Origin: Carnobacterium gallinarum DSM 4847
Lineage (GTDB): Bacteria; Bacillota; Bacilli; Lactobacillales; Carnobacteriaceae
NCBI RefSeq assembly: GCF_000744375.1
Contig: NZ_JQLU01000005.1
Span: 1,426,001 to 1,490,000, forward strand
Direction: 5' to 3'
Length of the DNA: 64,000 nucleotides
Made by a program: the position numbers and the translations under genes. Of the stretch, positions 44,784 through 53,208 are shown in pieces; the first letter of the stretch is position 1; every line of letters starts with the position of its first letter. The notes below the pieces were generated by a model. That model saw only the letters and a program-made list of their open reading frames with translations, was not told the DNA's origin and ran no database searches.

Positions 44784-45560
44784 ATGAATATTACAGATTT
44801 TGAAATGGATTTCTTTTCACTAAAAGGTAAAGCTGCAATTGTAACTGGTGGAAACACAGGTTTAGGTCGTGCATTTGCACTAGCCTTGGCTAAAGCAGGA
44901 GCGAAGCTATTTATTCCAAGTATTGCTGAAGATGATGGAACGACGCAACAGTTAATTGAAGAAGCTGGCTCACAAATGACCTTTATGAAAGCTGATATTA
45001 CAGCAGAAGGAATGCCTAAAAAGATTATTGCAGCTTGTAAAGAAGCTTATGGCAGTGTAGATATTGTTGTAAATTCAGCCGGTATTTGTAAAATTGCTGA
45101 TGTTGAGAACTTTGGCAGAAATGAATGGGATCCAATGATTAGCCTGAATTTGACAGCAGCTTTTGAATTAAGCTATGAAGCATCAAAAGAAATGATTCCT
45201 CAAAAGAGTGGGAAAATTATCAATATTTGTTCATTATTCTCATTTTTAGGTGGACAATGGTCGCCTGCATATGCTGCAACGAAACATGGTTTAGCTGGTT
45301 TTACAAAAGCTTACTGTGATGAATTAGCACAATATAATATTCAAGTAAATGGCATTGCACCAGGCTATTATGCAACAGATATTACGTTGGAAACAAGAAG
45401 CAATCCTGAAACAAATCAACGAGTATTAGATCATATTCCAGCTAACAGATGGGGCGAAACTCTTGATTTAATGGGAACAACAGTCTTTTTAGCGAGTCGC
45501 GCTTCTGATTATGTCAATGGACATATATTAACAGTAGATGGTGGCTATTTAGTACGATAA
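44784..45560 (+). CDS. ygcW: SDR-family dehydrogenase, YgcW-like
   Basis: A 258-residue classical short-chain dehydrogenase. NAD(P) motif TGGNTGLGRAFA (Rossmann GxxxGxG), NSAG (strand 4), catalytic Ser in INICSLFSF, and YAATKHG giving the YxxxK pair. The sequence is close to 2-deoxy-D-gluconate/gluconate 5-dehydrogenases and E. coli YgcW. It should oxidise or reduce a polyol or sugar acid. RBS AGGAGGAAT; the kinase gene follows after 20 bp. Confidence 0.9.
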   Translation: MNITDFEMDFFSLKGKAAIVTGGNTGLGRAFALALAKAGAKLFIPSIAEDDGTTQQLIEEAGSQMTFMKADITAEGMPKKIIAACKEAYGSVDIVVNSAGICKIADVENFGRNEWDPMISLNLTAAFELSYEASKEMIPQKSGKIINICSLFSFLGGQWSPAYAATKHGLAGFTKAYCDELAQYNIQVNGIAPGYYATDITLETRSNPETNQRVLDHIPANRWGETLDLMGTTVFLASRASDYVNGHILTVDGGYLVR

Positions 45561-45580
45561 AAAGAAGGAGAATTAAATTG

Positions 45581-47014
45581 ATGGAAAAAAAATACATTAT
45601 TGGTGTGGACGGCGGTTCACAAAGTTCTAAAATTGTGATAGTTGATTTAGAAGGAACGGTTATTTGTAGCAGTACTCAAACACTGCAGCCGACTTATTTA
45701 GCGGAACCAGGAATTGTTGAGCATCCAGACGATGATTTATGGGATTCAATTGTTGTGGCTTGTAAAGAAACAATGGCTAAATTTACTGGCGATAAAAAGG
45801 ATATTATTGGCGTAGGATTAGGGAGTATTCGTTTCTGCCGAGCATTATTGAAAAAAGATGGATCACTTGCGCAGCCAGTTATGAGTTGGATGGATGCTCG
45901 TGTATCACGTCCCCACGATGAAACGAATCCAGAAGTTGCCTATGTTACAACTGCAACTGGGTACATTACACACCGTTTTACAGGTGAATTTAATGATACA
46001 GTTGCCAATTATCAAGGCATTTGGCCAATCGATACAGATACATGGGATTGGTTAGCAGATAAAGCTGAATTTGATGCATTTAATATTCCTAGAGAAATGT
46101 TATTTAAATTAAAAATGCCAGGGGATGTTTTGGGATCAGTTACGAATAGAACAGCTGAGTTAACTGGGATTCCAGCTGGGATTCCAGTAATTGCAACAGC
46201 CAATGATAAAGCGGTTGAAGCATTAGGTGCCGGTCTAAAAGGCGATGAAGCAATTTTGATTTCATTGGGAACCTATATTGCTTCGATGGTTGAAGGGAAA
46301 GAAAATCCTAAAGGCACCCAGAATTTTTGGACTAATTTTGCTTGTGAGCCTCATAAATATCTCTATGAAAGCACAGGGATTCGACGTGGAATGTGGACAG
46401 TTAGTTGGTTTAAAGAAGTGCTAGGAGATAGTTATATTGAAAAGGCTGCTAGTAAAGGTTTAACAGCAGAAGAATTGCTAAATACTGAACTAAAAGATGT
46501 ACCTGCTGGTAGCGATGGATTAATGACAATTTTAGATTGGTTAGCTCCAACAGATGCACTTTATAAAAAAGGCGCTATGCTTGGTTTTGACGGTCGTCAT
46601 GGTCGCGCGCATATTTATCGTTCGATTTTAGAAGCAATTGCCTTAACAATGAAAAATCATGGAGAAGCAATGTGTGATGAATTAGGTAAAAAGCGGAAAA
46701 AAGTAATTATTTCAGGTGGTGGTTCCAATAGTGATGTCTTTATGCAGATATTTGCAGATGTTTTTGGTATTCCAGCACAACGGAATGTTGTGAATGGCTC
46801 AGCGAGTTTGGGTGCAGCAATTAGTGTAGCAGTAGCTCTAAATTACTATAAGAGCTACGAAGAGGCGACGGCGAAGATGGTTCAAATTCAAGAAATGTTT
46901 GAACCTATTCCAGAAAATGTAATGCTGTATGACAAAATGAATCAAGAAGTATATCGCAATATTACAGACTATACAGATGGACTATTCAAAAAAACATATC
47001 CACTATTTAATTGA
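45581..47014 (+). CDS. ygcE: FGGY-family carbohydrate kinase, YgcE-like
   Basis: A 477-residue FGGY sugar kinase with the two actin-like domains. The phosphate-1 loop is GVDGGSQSSKIVIVD, the first signature region is VMSWMDARVSRP, the adenosine loop is ISGGGSNSDVFMQIFADV, and the C-terminal GSASLGAAISVAV closes the ATP site. It fits the xylulokinase/YgcE branch. The phosphorylated product may be the ligand sensed by the YgcP-like antiterminator, since GlpP proteins sense a phosphorylated metabolite. The ATG at 45581 follows GAAGGAG; the TTG at 45578 is an alternative. Confidence 0.9.
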   Translation: MEKKYIIGVDGGSQSSKIVIVDLEGTVICSSTQTLQPTYLAEPGIVEHPDDDLWDSIVVACKETMAKFTGDKKDIIGVGLGSIRFCRALLKKDGSLAQPVMSWMDARVSRPHDETNPEVAYVTTATGYITHRFTGEFNDTVANYQGIWPIDTDTWDWLADKAEFDAFNIPREMLFKLKMPGDVLGSVTNRTAELTGIPAGIPVIATANDKAVEALGAGLKGDEAILISLGTYIASMVEGKENPKGTQNFWTNFACEPHKYLYESTGIRRGMWTVSWFKEVLGDSYIEKAASKGLTAEELLNTELKDVPAGSDGLMTILDWLAPTDALYKKGAMLGFDGRHGRAHIYRSILEAIALTMKNHGEAMCDELGKKRKKVIISGGGSNSDVFMQIFADVFGIPAQRNVVNGSASLGAAISVAVALNYYKSYEEATAKMVQIQEMFEPIPENVMLYDKMNQEVYRNITDYTDGLFKKTYPLFN

Positions 47015-47033
47015 AATCGACTGAACATTAGAT

Positions 47034-47066
47034 GGGAGTCCAAGTGGAATTTAGCTTGGACTTCTT
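47034..47066 (+). terminator. Weak terminator after the kinase gene
   Basis: AGTCCAAG and CTTGGACT form a stem with a 10-nt loop, followed by TCTTC rather than a full T-run. Confidence 0.55.
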
Positions 47067-47159
47067 CAAAATCAAAATATATATACATAGAAGATGTACT
47101 AAAATAAAGGCATATTGCTTTTTATAGTTGATACTTAAACCAAAAATAACTATAGTTTA

Positions 47160-47233
47160 CGCTAGGTATGTTAAAATTGAGATAGAATTCATCCCATTTT
47201 AATTGTGAATTTAACAAAGCTAGCATACTAGCG
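47160..47233 (+). other. Large inverted repeat upstream of the betaine-type binding protein gene
   Basis: CGCTAGGTATG near 47160 pairs with CATACTAGCG ending near 47233, with inner AT-rich arms (TTAAAATT / ATTTTAA). It lies in the leader about 60 bp before the next start and could be a regulatory stem or an operator pair. Confidence 0.45.
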
Positions 47234-47295
47234 TGTTCATATGGTGGCATGTTTAAGAAAGTAAGAAATCCACTAATTAAGCGAGGGGAATATGG

Positions 47296-48207
47296 ATGGT
47301 AAAGAAAAATATTTTTAGAATAGTGATTGTGCTAATTGTATTAGTAGTCGGCTTTTTTTCGTATGATACATTTTCAGGTAAAGAAGAAGCTATCAAAGTA
47401 GCGGGTGGCGTGACATCAGAATCGCAAATACTAGCATCATTAGTTAGCGAAATGATTGAACATGAAACCTCAAATAAAGTCACCTTGTTAAATAATCTTG
47501 GTTCGGCTAATATTATGCACAAAGCCATGCTAAAAGGAGATGTTGATATTACGTCAACAAGGTACACAGGTACAGACTTAATTGGAACGCTCAATTTACC
47601 GCTAGAAAAAGATCCAGATAAGGCACTAGAAATTGTTCAGCAAGAATTTAAAAAGCGCTACGAACAAGTGTGGTTTCCTAGTTATGGATTTGAAAATCAA
47701 TTTACTTTTATGGTGACAAAAGAAACTGCTGAAAAATATCAATTAAAAAAAGTGAGCGATTTAAAAAATGTAGCTCCAGAATTAACTTTAGGTGTGGATC
47801 CAACGTGGTATAAGCGAGAAGGTGATGGATATCCAGCATTTGTAGAGACCTATGGAACAAAATTTAAACGTGTTTTTCCAATGCAGATTGGGTTAGTTTA
47901 TGATGCTGTTTCTGCAGGGGAATTAGATGTTGTACTTGGTTATTCAACAGATGGACGAGTGGGAAGTTATAATTTAACGATGCTAGAAGATGATTTGCAA
48001 TTCTTTCCACCATACTCTGCTAGCTTAGTTGTTTCAGAAAAAACATTGAAGGCTCATCCAGAGTTGAAAAAAATTCTAGGACGATTAGAAGAAACGATTG
48101 ACACAAAAACCATGCAAAAATTAAATTTTGAAGCAGATAATGATTTAACGGAACCAAGTGTAGTTGCAAAGAAATTTTTAGAAGAGCATGATTATTTTAG
48201 AGAATAA
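47296..48207 (+). CDS. Orphan glycine betaine/carnitine/choline-type substrate-binding protein (OpuBC/OpuCC family)
   Basis: A 303-residue substrate-binding protein of the OpuAC/OpuCC family: SESQILASLVSEMIE, GDVDITSTRYTGTDLIG, VWFPSYGFENQFTFMV, the DPTWYKREGDGYPAF loop and DVVLGYSTDGR. Several Tyr/Trp residues could build the aromatic cage for quaternary ammonium groups. The N-terminus is a plain hydrophobic anchor (FRIVIVLIVLVVGFF) without a lipobox Cys, unlike OpuCC lipoproteins. No ATPase or permease gene is adjacent, so it must work with a transporter encoded elsewhere, or act as a sensor. The start could be a few codons later (ATG at 47293-47296 area). Confidence 0.87.
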   Translation: MVKKNIFRIVIVLIVLVVGFFSYDTFSGKEEAIKVAGGVTSESQILASLVSEMIEHETSNKVTLLNNLGSANIMHKAMLKGDVDITSTRYTGTDLIGTLNLPLEKDPDKALEIVQQEFKKRYEQVWFPSYGFENQFTFMVTKETAEKYQLKKVSDLKNVAPELTLGVDPTWYKREGDGYPAFVETYGTKFKRVFPMQIGLVYDAVSAGELDVVLGYSTDGRVGSYNLTMLEDDLQFFPPYSASLVVSEKTLKAHPELKKILGRLEETIDTKTMQKLNFEADNDLTEPSVVAKKFLEEHDYFRE

Positions 48208-48240
48208 GGACATATAACAGCAAAAAAGTTAAAGTAGAAT

Positions 48241-48285
48241 CTCAAGAAATTAGGATAACTCATCCTGTTTTTTGAGGTTTTTTTG
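48241..48285 (+). terminator. Terminator after the binding-protein gene
   Basis: CTCAAGAAATTAGGAT and CATCCTGTTTTTTGAG pair imperfectly, followed by a T-run. Confidence 0.78.
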
Positions 48286-48574
48286 TTAGTTATTAAACTA
48301 TTTTTTTAGATTATAGTATAAATTTGGTCATGGAAAAAATAGAATTTTTGAAAACAAAAAAATTTTGGGGGGCAATACTATTTATTTTGAATATCTTGCT
48401 TGTAATTGACATTAGGTCATCTGTTAAGATAAAAATAAAGGAAGTGAAGAAAGGGGATGATTTATTGAAGATTAGAAAACAGCTGTAAAATATAGAATCG
48501 AAAGTTACCAAAATATATTGGTTTAAAATAATTTTTTATCAAAGGAACAAAAATAATCAATAGGAGTTGTTGAT
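48286..48574. other. Intergenic region before the surface-protein cluster
   Basis: AT-rich region with a TTGACA at 48406-48411 and poorly spaced -10 candidates (TAAGAT 48425-48430). An AAGGGG followed by TTG starts a seven-codon frame (MKIRKQL, stop near 48488), which could be a leader peptide but is too short to call. Confidence 0.4.
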
Positions 48575-49396
48575 ATGAAAAACAAAAAAATAAATAAGAT
48601 TTTAATTATTAGTGCTTTATCTACTTCGTTGTTAGTCAATCCGATAATAGGCTCTCAAATACCCACCAATGCATATGCTGCTGAGGTAGAAACTGGCGCA
48701 CAAAAAATAGTTGTTGGAAATGTAACACTAACTTCATCAAAATTATCCATTGATTCAACGAGTAAAGATGGCTCAGGACTAATTTTCAGCTTGGAATGGT
48801 TGAAGGAATCAAAGGTAGATGTATTACAAATCGATTTAGTGGTAACCAATGGAACGATTGTTTCAACTTCATTAGACCCATCTTCTTATAGCATTAAAGA
48901 AGATGGTAAAAGAGTCCGACTTTTAATTGATAAGCGTTTAGATGCTGTTGAATTATTTGTTAAAGCAGATAATCCAAAAGAGAATAATGCTAATGTAACT
49001 GCAAAAATGGACTTGGGCTACTCTGGTGAAGCAAATAATTATGAGGAAGATAGGGGAGCATTTTCATTTGATATTCCGATTGTTGAAAAAGTTGTAGCAG
49101 TAACGAAAGAGGAAGATAAAGGCATTCCTACTCAATCTACAACGGACAAACAAAAAACAGAAAAGACACCAACAAATGAAGAAAAAAATAGTATAGACAC
49201 TAGCTCAAAAAATCCAACTAATAAAAAATCTCAAAAGACTAGCAACGCAATCGTTAGCAAGATAGAAAAAAAGAATCAAGGTATGTTACCCCAAGCAGGA
49301 GAAAAGCGTGTGTTTATTTATGGTATTGCAGGAATTATTATTATCGGATTGACCATACTCGTTTATTCTAGAATCAAAAATAAAGAGAAGAGATAA
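48575..49396 (+). CDS. Sortase-anchored surface protein with domain shared by the dockerin protein
   Basis: A 273-residue wall protein. The signal peptide ends at NAYA before AEVETG. Residues ~45-170 form a beta-rich domain of unknown family (IVVGNVTLTSS, WLKESKVDVLQIDLVVTNGTIV, LGYSGEANNYEE). A Ser/Thr/Lys linker (~180-235) follows, then an LPxTG-like LPQAGE (~239), a hydrophobic helix and a KNKEKR tail. The domain is clearly homologous to residues ~40-170 of the next protein. It could be a cohesin-like or other protein-binding domain; I cannot prove that from sequence. Confidence 0.85.
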   Translation: MKNKKINKILIISALSTSLLVNPIIGSQIPTNAYAAEVETGAQKIVVGNVTLTSSKLSIDSTSKDGSGLIFSLEWLKESKVDVLQIDLVVTNGTIVSTSLDPSSYSIKEDGKRVRLLIDKRLDAVELFVKADNPKENNANVTAKMDLGYSGEANNYEEDRGAFSFDIPIVEKVVAVTKEEDKGIPTQSTTDKQKTEKTPTNEEKNSIDTSSKNPTNKKSQKTSNAIVSKIEKKNQGMLPQAGEKRVFIYGIAGIIIIGLTILVYSRIKNKEKR

Positions 49397-49468
49397 GCAT
49401 GAAAACCGTTTTAGTGTGCATTCATGAGCTTTTTTTGACAAAAATAAAAAATACAAAGGGGAATTACT

Positions 49469-51319
49469 ATGAAAAATAATAAATTAAAAAAGGCTGTTAC
49501 AATTGGATTATTATCGACAACTCTATTTTCAAATATGCTATTTGTTCCTGCAATCAATAAGGTAGCATACGCTGAAGGGAATGTATCAACAACTAAAGTA
49601 GCTGAAAGTGTTACAGTTGGAAATGTTGTAATAACACCAGATAGCAAGGTAATTGATTTAAAAAATACAAATGGCACAATGATAAATCTAGATCTAAATT
49701 GGTTGAAAGAATCTAAAGTAGATGTATTGCAATTAGATTTAACTTTTACAAATGGAACAATCGTAGCGACATCATTAGATAGATCTTCTGTAAATATCAA
49801 AGAGGGTGGCAAAAAGGCTAGAATTCTTCTAGATCAACGCCTAGGTAGTATACAATTGTATATCAAAGGAGATAGTCAAACAGTAAATAATTCAAATGTA
49901 ACGATGTCTATGATTCTCGGATATTCGGGAGAAGCAAATGGATATACAGAATCAAAAAATAACTATAGTACGGATTTGCAGATTGTGGATGTAATGCTTG
50001 AAAAAGCTAAGGAAGAGAATAAAGTTACGGTGAATAATTTGCCTAATTTAACTAATGAAGATAAAACTGGATTCGATCAACAAATAGATGAAGCAAAAAC
50101 GATCGAGGTAATTCAACAAATTGTTGAGAATGCTAAAGTAAAAGATAGAGAAAATGTATTAGAACAGGCTAAAGAAACAGGAAAAGCAACGATTAATAGC
50201 TTACCCAATTTATCTGATATCGAAAAAAATGGATTCAACCAACAAATAGATGGTGCAAAAACAGTTGAAGAAGTGCAACAAATTGTTGAAACGGCTAAAG
50301 TGAAATCTGCAACAAATGTATTAGACCAAGTGAAAGAAGCAGGAAAAGCAACGATTAACAGTCTGCCAACATTAACGGATGCAGAAAAAGCAGGATTCAA
50401 CCAACAAATAGATGGTGCAAAAACAGTTGGAGAAGTGCAACAAATTATTGAAACGGCTAAAACAAAATCTACAACAAATGTATTAGACCAAGTGAAAGAA
50501 GCAGGAAAAGTAACGATTAACAGTTTGCCAACATTAACGGATGCAGAAAAAGCAGGATTCAACCAACAAATAGATGGTGTAAAAACAGTTGAAGAAGTGC
50601 AACAAATTATTGAAACAGCTAAAACAAAATCTACAACAAATGCATTAGAACAAGCAAAAGAAGCAGGAAAAGCAACGATTAATAAATTACCAACATTAAC
50701 GGATGCAGAAAAAGCAGGAGTAAATCAGCAGATAGATGAAGCTAAAACCGCAGAAGAAATTCAGCAAATTGTTGAAACGGCTAAAATAAAATCTGCCACA
50801 AATGCATTAGAACAAGCAAAAGAAGCAGGAAAAGCAACGATTAATAAACTGTCAGCATTATCAGATGCAGAAAAAACCGAGTTTAATAAACAAATTGACG
50901 GAGCTCAAACAGTTGAAGAAGTTCAACAAATTGTCGAAGAGGCTAAATCAAAGGATACAGAAAAAGCATTAGAACAAGCAAAAATAGATGGAAAGAATAC
51001 AATTAACGCTTTTGAAAACTTAACAGATAGAGAAAAAAATAATTTTAATCAACAGATAGATGAAGCAAAAAATCTAGAAAAAATTCAACAAATTGTCGAT
51101 GAAGCGAAACAAAAAAATGCAGAATTTCTGTTAGGAGATGTCAATAATGATGGCTATGTTAACTTTGTTGATGCTGCGCTATTAAAAGCATATATTGTAA
51201 TGGAACAGTTTCCAAATAATATTGAAGATAAAGAACGGTTCATGAAAGCAATCGATTTAAATAAAGATACGACTATTAATATCCGCGATTATGCCCAATT
51301 AAAAGCGTTGTTAGTATAA
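49469..51319 (+). CDS. Secreted protein with GA-like repeats and C-terminal dockerin
   Basis: A 616-residue secreted protein. The signal ends at VAYA before EGNV. Residues ~40-170 repeat the beta-rich domain of the protein encoded just upstream. Seven 54-residue helical repeats (~175-552) of the GA/FIVAR type follow (pattern LEQAKEAGKATIN-LPTLTDAEKAGFNQQID-KTVEEVQQIVETAK). The last ~64 residues are a type I dockerin with two calcium loops, DVNNDGYVNFVD and DLNKDTTINIRD. No LPxTG motif or enzyme domain is present. It is thus likely held at the surface by a cohesin, or anchored through its N-terminal domain. RBS AAAGGGG. Confidence 0.9.
   Translation: MKNNKLKKAVTIGLLSTTLFSNMLFVPAINKVAYAEGNVSTTKVAESVTVGNVVITPDSKVIDLKNTNGTMINLDLNWLKESKVDVLQLDLTFTNGTIVATSLDRSSVNIKEGGKKARILLDQRLGSIQLYIKGDSQTVNNSNVTMSMILGYSGEANGYTESKNNYSTDLQIVDVMLEKAKEENKVTVNNLPNLTNEDKTGFDQQIDEAKTIEVIQQIVENAKVKDRENVLEQAKETGKATINSLPNLSDIEKNGFNQQIDGAKTVEEVQQIVETAKVKSATNVLDQVKEAGKATINSLPTLTDAEKAGFNQQIDGAKTVGEVQQIIETAKTKSTTNVLDQVKEAGKVTINSLPTLTDAEKAGFNQQIDGVKTVEEVQQIIETAKTKSTTNALEQAKEAGKATINKLPTLTDAEKAGVNQQIDEAKTAEEIQQIVETAKIKSATNALEQAKEAGKATINKLSALSDAEKTEFNKQIDGAQTVEEVQQIVEEAKSKDTEKALEQAKIDGKNTINAFENLTDREKNNFNQQIDEAKNLEKIQQIVDEAKQKNAEFLLGDVNNDGYVNFVDAALLKAYIVMEQFPNNIEDKERFMKAIDLNKDTTINIRDYAQLKALLV
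49991..51124 (+). repeat. Seven 162-bp in-frame repeats encoding 54-residue helical modules
   Basis: Repeats begin about every 162 bp from 49991 and end at 51124, just before the dockerin. Repeats 2-5 are most alike (copies 3 and 4 almost identical in DNA), indicating recent unequal exchange, while repeats 1, 6 and 7 have drifted. Copy number may vary among strains. Confidence 0.9.
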
Positions 51320-51343
51320 AGTAGTAATGTAAAAATAAGAAGA

Positions 51344-51391
51344 GCATCTCCTTTCAAATTCATAATGAATGGAATTGGAGATGTTTTTTTA
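51344..51391 (+). terminator. Terminator after the first dockerin gene
   Basis: CATCTCC (51345-51351) and GGAGATG (51377-51383) with AAATTCAT / ATGAAT inner pairing, then a T-run. Confidence 0.8.
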
Positions 51392-51482
51392 GTATTACAC
51401 TAAGAAAATTTAAATCAAAATCAATGTAATTGAAGGAAAAAGTAGTAGGAATAACAATAACTTATTTTTAGGAGTGATGATG

Positions 51483-52811
51483 ATGAATAATAAAAGAAAA
51501 TGGATAAAAAAGAGCTATCAATTTGGAATAATTGCGTTGGTGCTTATTGTGGGACTTAAACTATCGTTTGTTGATAAACTGGTTTATGCTGAGGAACCAA
51601 CTAGTGTGAGAGAAAGTAACCAGCAGTTAGAAAATGGAACTAGTGAATTGAACAGTCTTGAATCACCAATAATTACAAAAGATGAAGAGCCAAACAAGGA
51701 TGTAGAAAATCAAGAATCGGTTATAGAATCAGAAGAACCTTCTGATTCACCAAAAGAACCTTCTGATTCATCAAAAGAAGAGCTGCAAGAATCTAATGCA
51801 AATAATCCCGTAAGTTCACCTGAAATACAACAAGTAGAGAAGGAAGAAAATGAAGAGCTTAGCACAAGAGTGTTAAAAAATCCCGTAAGTCTTAATACTG
51901 AGTTAAATGTTAGTGTTAATGAAGTGGTAAAAAACAAAGATCGATACAATATAAGTGGATATTTTGAATTGAAAAATTCACTGTTCAATAGTATTGGTAT
52001 TTTACCAAATCATTATTTTGAAGTTGGGCTACCTCCAAATTTAAATAATGCAGTAGCGTATATCAAGCTAAATGGGCAAACTTTCAAGCAAAATCACGAT
52101 GGTGTTTATGGATATTATGTTCAAAATATCATTTTTAAGAATTCATCTATACCCTTTGAAATTGAACTTACTATAAATGCTATTTCTCAAGATGAAGGAA
52201 GTATACAATTTTCTGATACCGTAAGTGAATTATTGAGGATCAAAACGTATACTGGAACTATTGAGTTAAAAAAAATGTATCTCAAAATTAATGCATTGAT
52301 CATTCCAAAAGCTACTAAAGAAATTGATGCTTTAACGAACCTAACAGATGTACAAAAAAAAGATTTTAAAAATCAAATGAATCAAGCAAAAACGCCAAAA
52401 GGAATCAAAGAGATTGTTGATGCTGCTAAAAAACAGAATTTATTGATGCCAAAGTTAATAGAAGCTAAAAAAATAGGGAACCAGACAGTGAATAACCTGA
52501 TGAACATAACAGGTAAAGAAAAATCAGGATTTAATCAACAAATCAATCAGGCAACAACAGTCGAAGAAGTCCAACAAATTATTAAAAATGCTAAGGCAAG
52601 AGATCAAGCATTTATTATTGGGGATTTGAATAGTGATCGGATAGTGAATAGTGTTGATGCAGCTTTATTTAAAGCGTATGTATTAAGTGGAGAAATTCCA
52701 AGCAACATTCTGAATAAAGAAAAATTTATAAAAGCAGCAGATTTTAATAAAGATAACCGGATTACTATTGTAGACTATGCAAGTTTAAAATTACTATTAA
52801 CAGGAAACTAA
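51483..52811 (+). CDS. Second secreted dockerin protein
   Basis: A 442-residue secreted protein. Membrane-spanning signal (FGIIALVLIVGLKLSFV) with cleavage likely at LVYA before EEPTS. A Ser/Glu/Pro-rich low-complexity stretch (~30-130) includes two SDSPKEP / SDSSKEE repeats. A unique beta-rich domain follows (~135-280), then two GA-like helical repeats (~283-385) and a C-terminal dockerin with loops DLNSDRIVNSVD and DFNKDNRITIVD. It shares the repeats and dockerin with the protein encoded upstream but not its N-terminal domain. The start is the ATG at 51483, 8 bp after AGGAG, in a run of four possible starts. Confidence 0.87.
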   Translation: MNNKRKWIKKSYQFGIIALVLIVGLKLSFVDKLVYAEEPTSVRESNQQLENGTSELNSLESPIITKDEEPNKDVENQESVIESEEPSDSPKEPSDSSKEELQESNANNPVSSPEIQQVEKEENEELSTRVLKNPVSLNTELNVSVNEVVKNKDRYNISGYFELKNSLFNSIGILPNHYFEVGLPPNLNNAVAYIKLNGQTFKQNHDGVYGYYVQNIIFKNSSIPFEIELTINAISQDEGSIQFSDTVSELLRIKTYTGTIELKKMYLKINALIIPKATKEIDALTNLTDVQKKDFKNQMNQAKTPKGIKEIVDAAKKQNLLMPKLIEAKKIGNQTVNNLMNITGKEKSGFNQQINQATTVEEVQQIIKNAKARDQAFIIGDLNSDRIVNSVDAALFKAYVLSGEIPSNILNKEKFIKAADFNKDNRITIVDYASLKLLLTGN

Positions 52812-52828
52812 GGGGAGCTATTTCCTAA

Positions 52829-52860
52829 AATAAAACAACAGTTTTTTCTGTTGTTTTATT
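52829..52860 (+). terminator. Terminator after the second dockerin gene
   Basis: AATAAAACAACAG and CTGTTGTTTTATT form a perfect 13-bp stem around a T-loop. Confidence 0.85.
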
Positions 52861-53208
52861 ACATAATATAAAAATGAAAATAGAGTGGCTATTTTTAGTA
52901 TGTAGGGATCTAGTATTCATATAAGTACAATGTTGTATTTATATGAAGTGGGAATTTTACTTATATAATTTATTTAGAGAGAAATAATATAGAATATTTG
53001 TGTTTGGAAAATACTATGAATACTCGTTTTTAAGTAAATATATTAATTTTAAAATGTTATTTAATGACGAATGTGAAATTGGTATATGTATTAAAAGTAT
53101 TTGAAAATAAGTGTTAGATTTAATTTTTGTATGATTATGATTGAAAGTTCCGTAAGGGAATCTGTTATTCTAAGATTACATAATAAGAACTTTAAAAAAG
53201 GAGGAAGA
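52861..53208. promoter_or_regulatory. Upstream region of the MerR-type regulator with 32-bp near-perfect palindrome
   Basis: TTCATATAAGTACAA (52916-52930), two bases, then TTGTATTTATATGAA (52933-52947): 14 of 15 positions pair. A TATAAT follows at 52974-52979. The rest is an AT-rich leader of about 230 nt with no ORF I can support. The dyad is a candidate operator for the regulator encoded downstream. Confidence 0.55.

Noticed and set aside
48575-49396. Firm annotation of the LPQAG protein as a cohesin
   Set aside because: No cohesin sequence signature is visible. The idea rests only on the neighbouring dockerins and is kept as a hypothesis.
50113-50562. Minus-strand frame of 149 codons
   Set aside because: It lies antisense inside the 162-bp repeats of the dockerin protein and exists only because the repeat keeps that frame open. 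It has no ribosome binding site or promoter.
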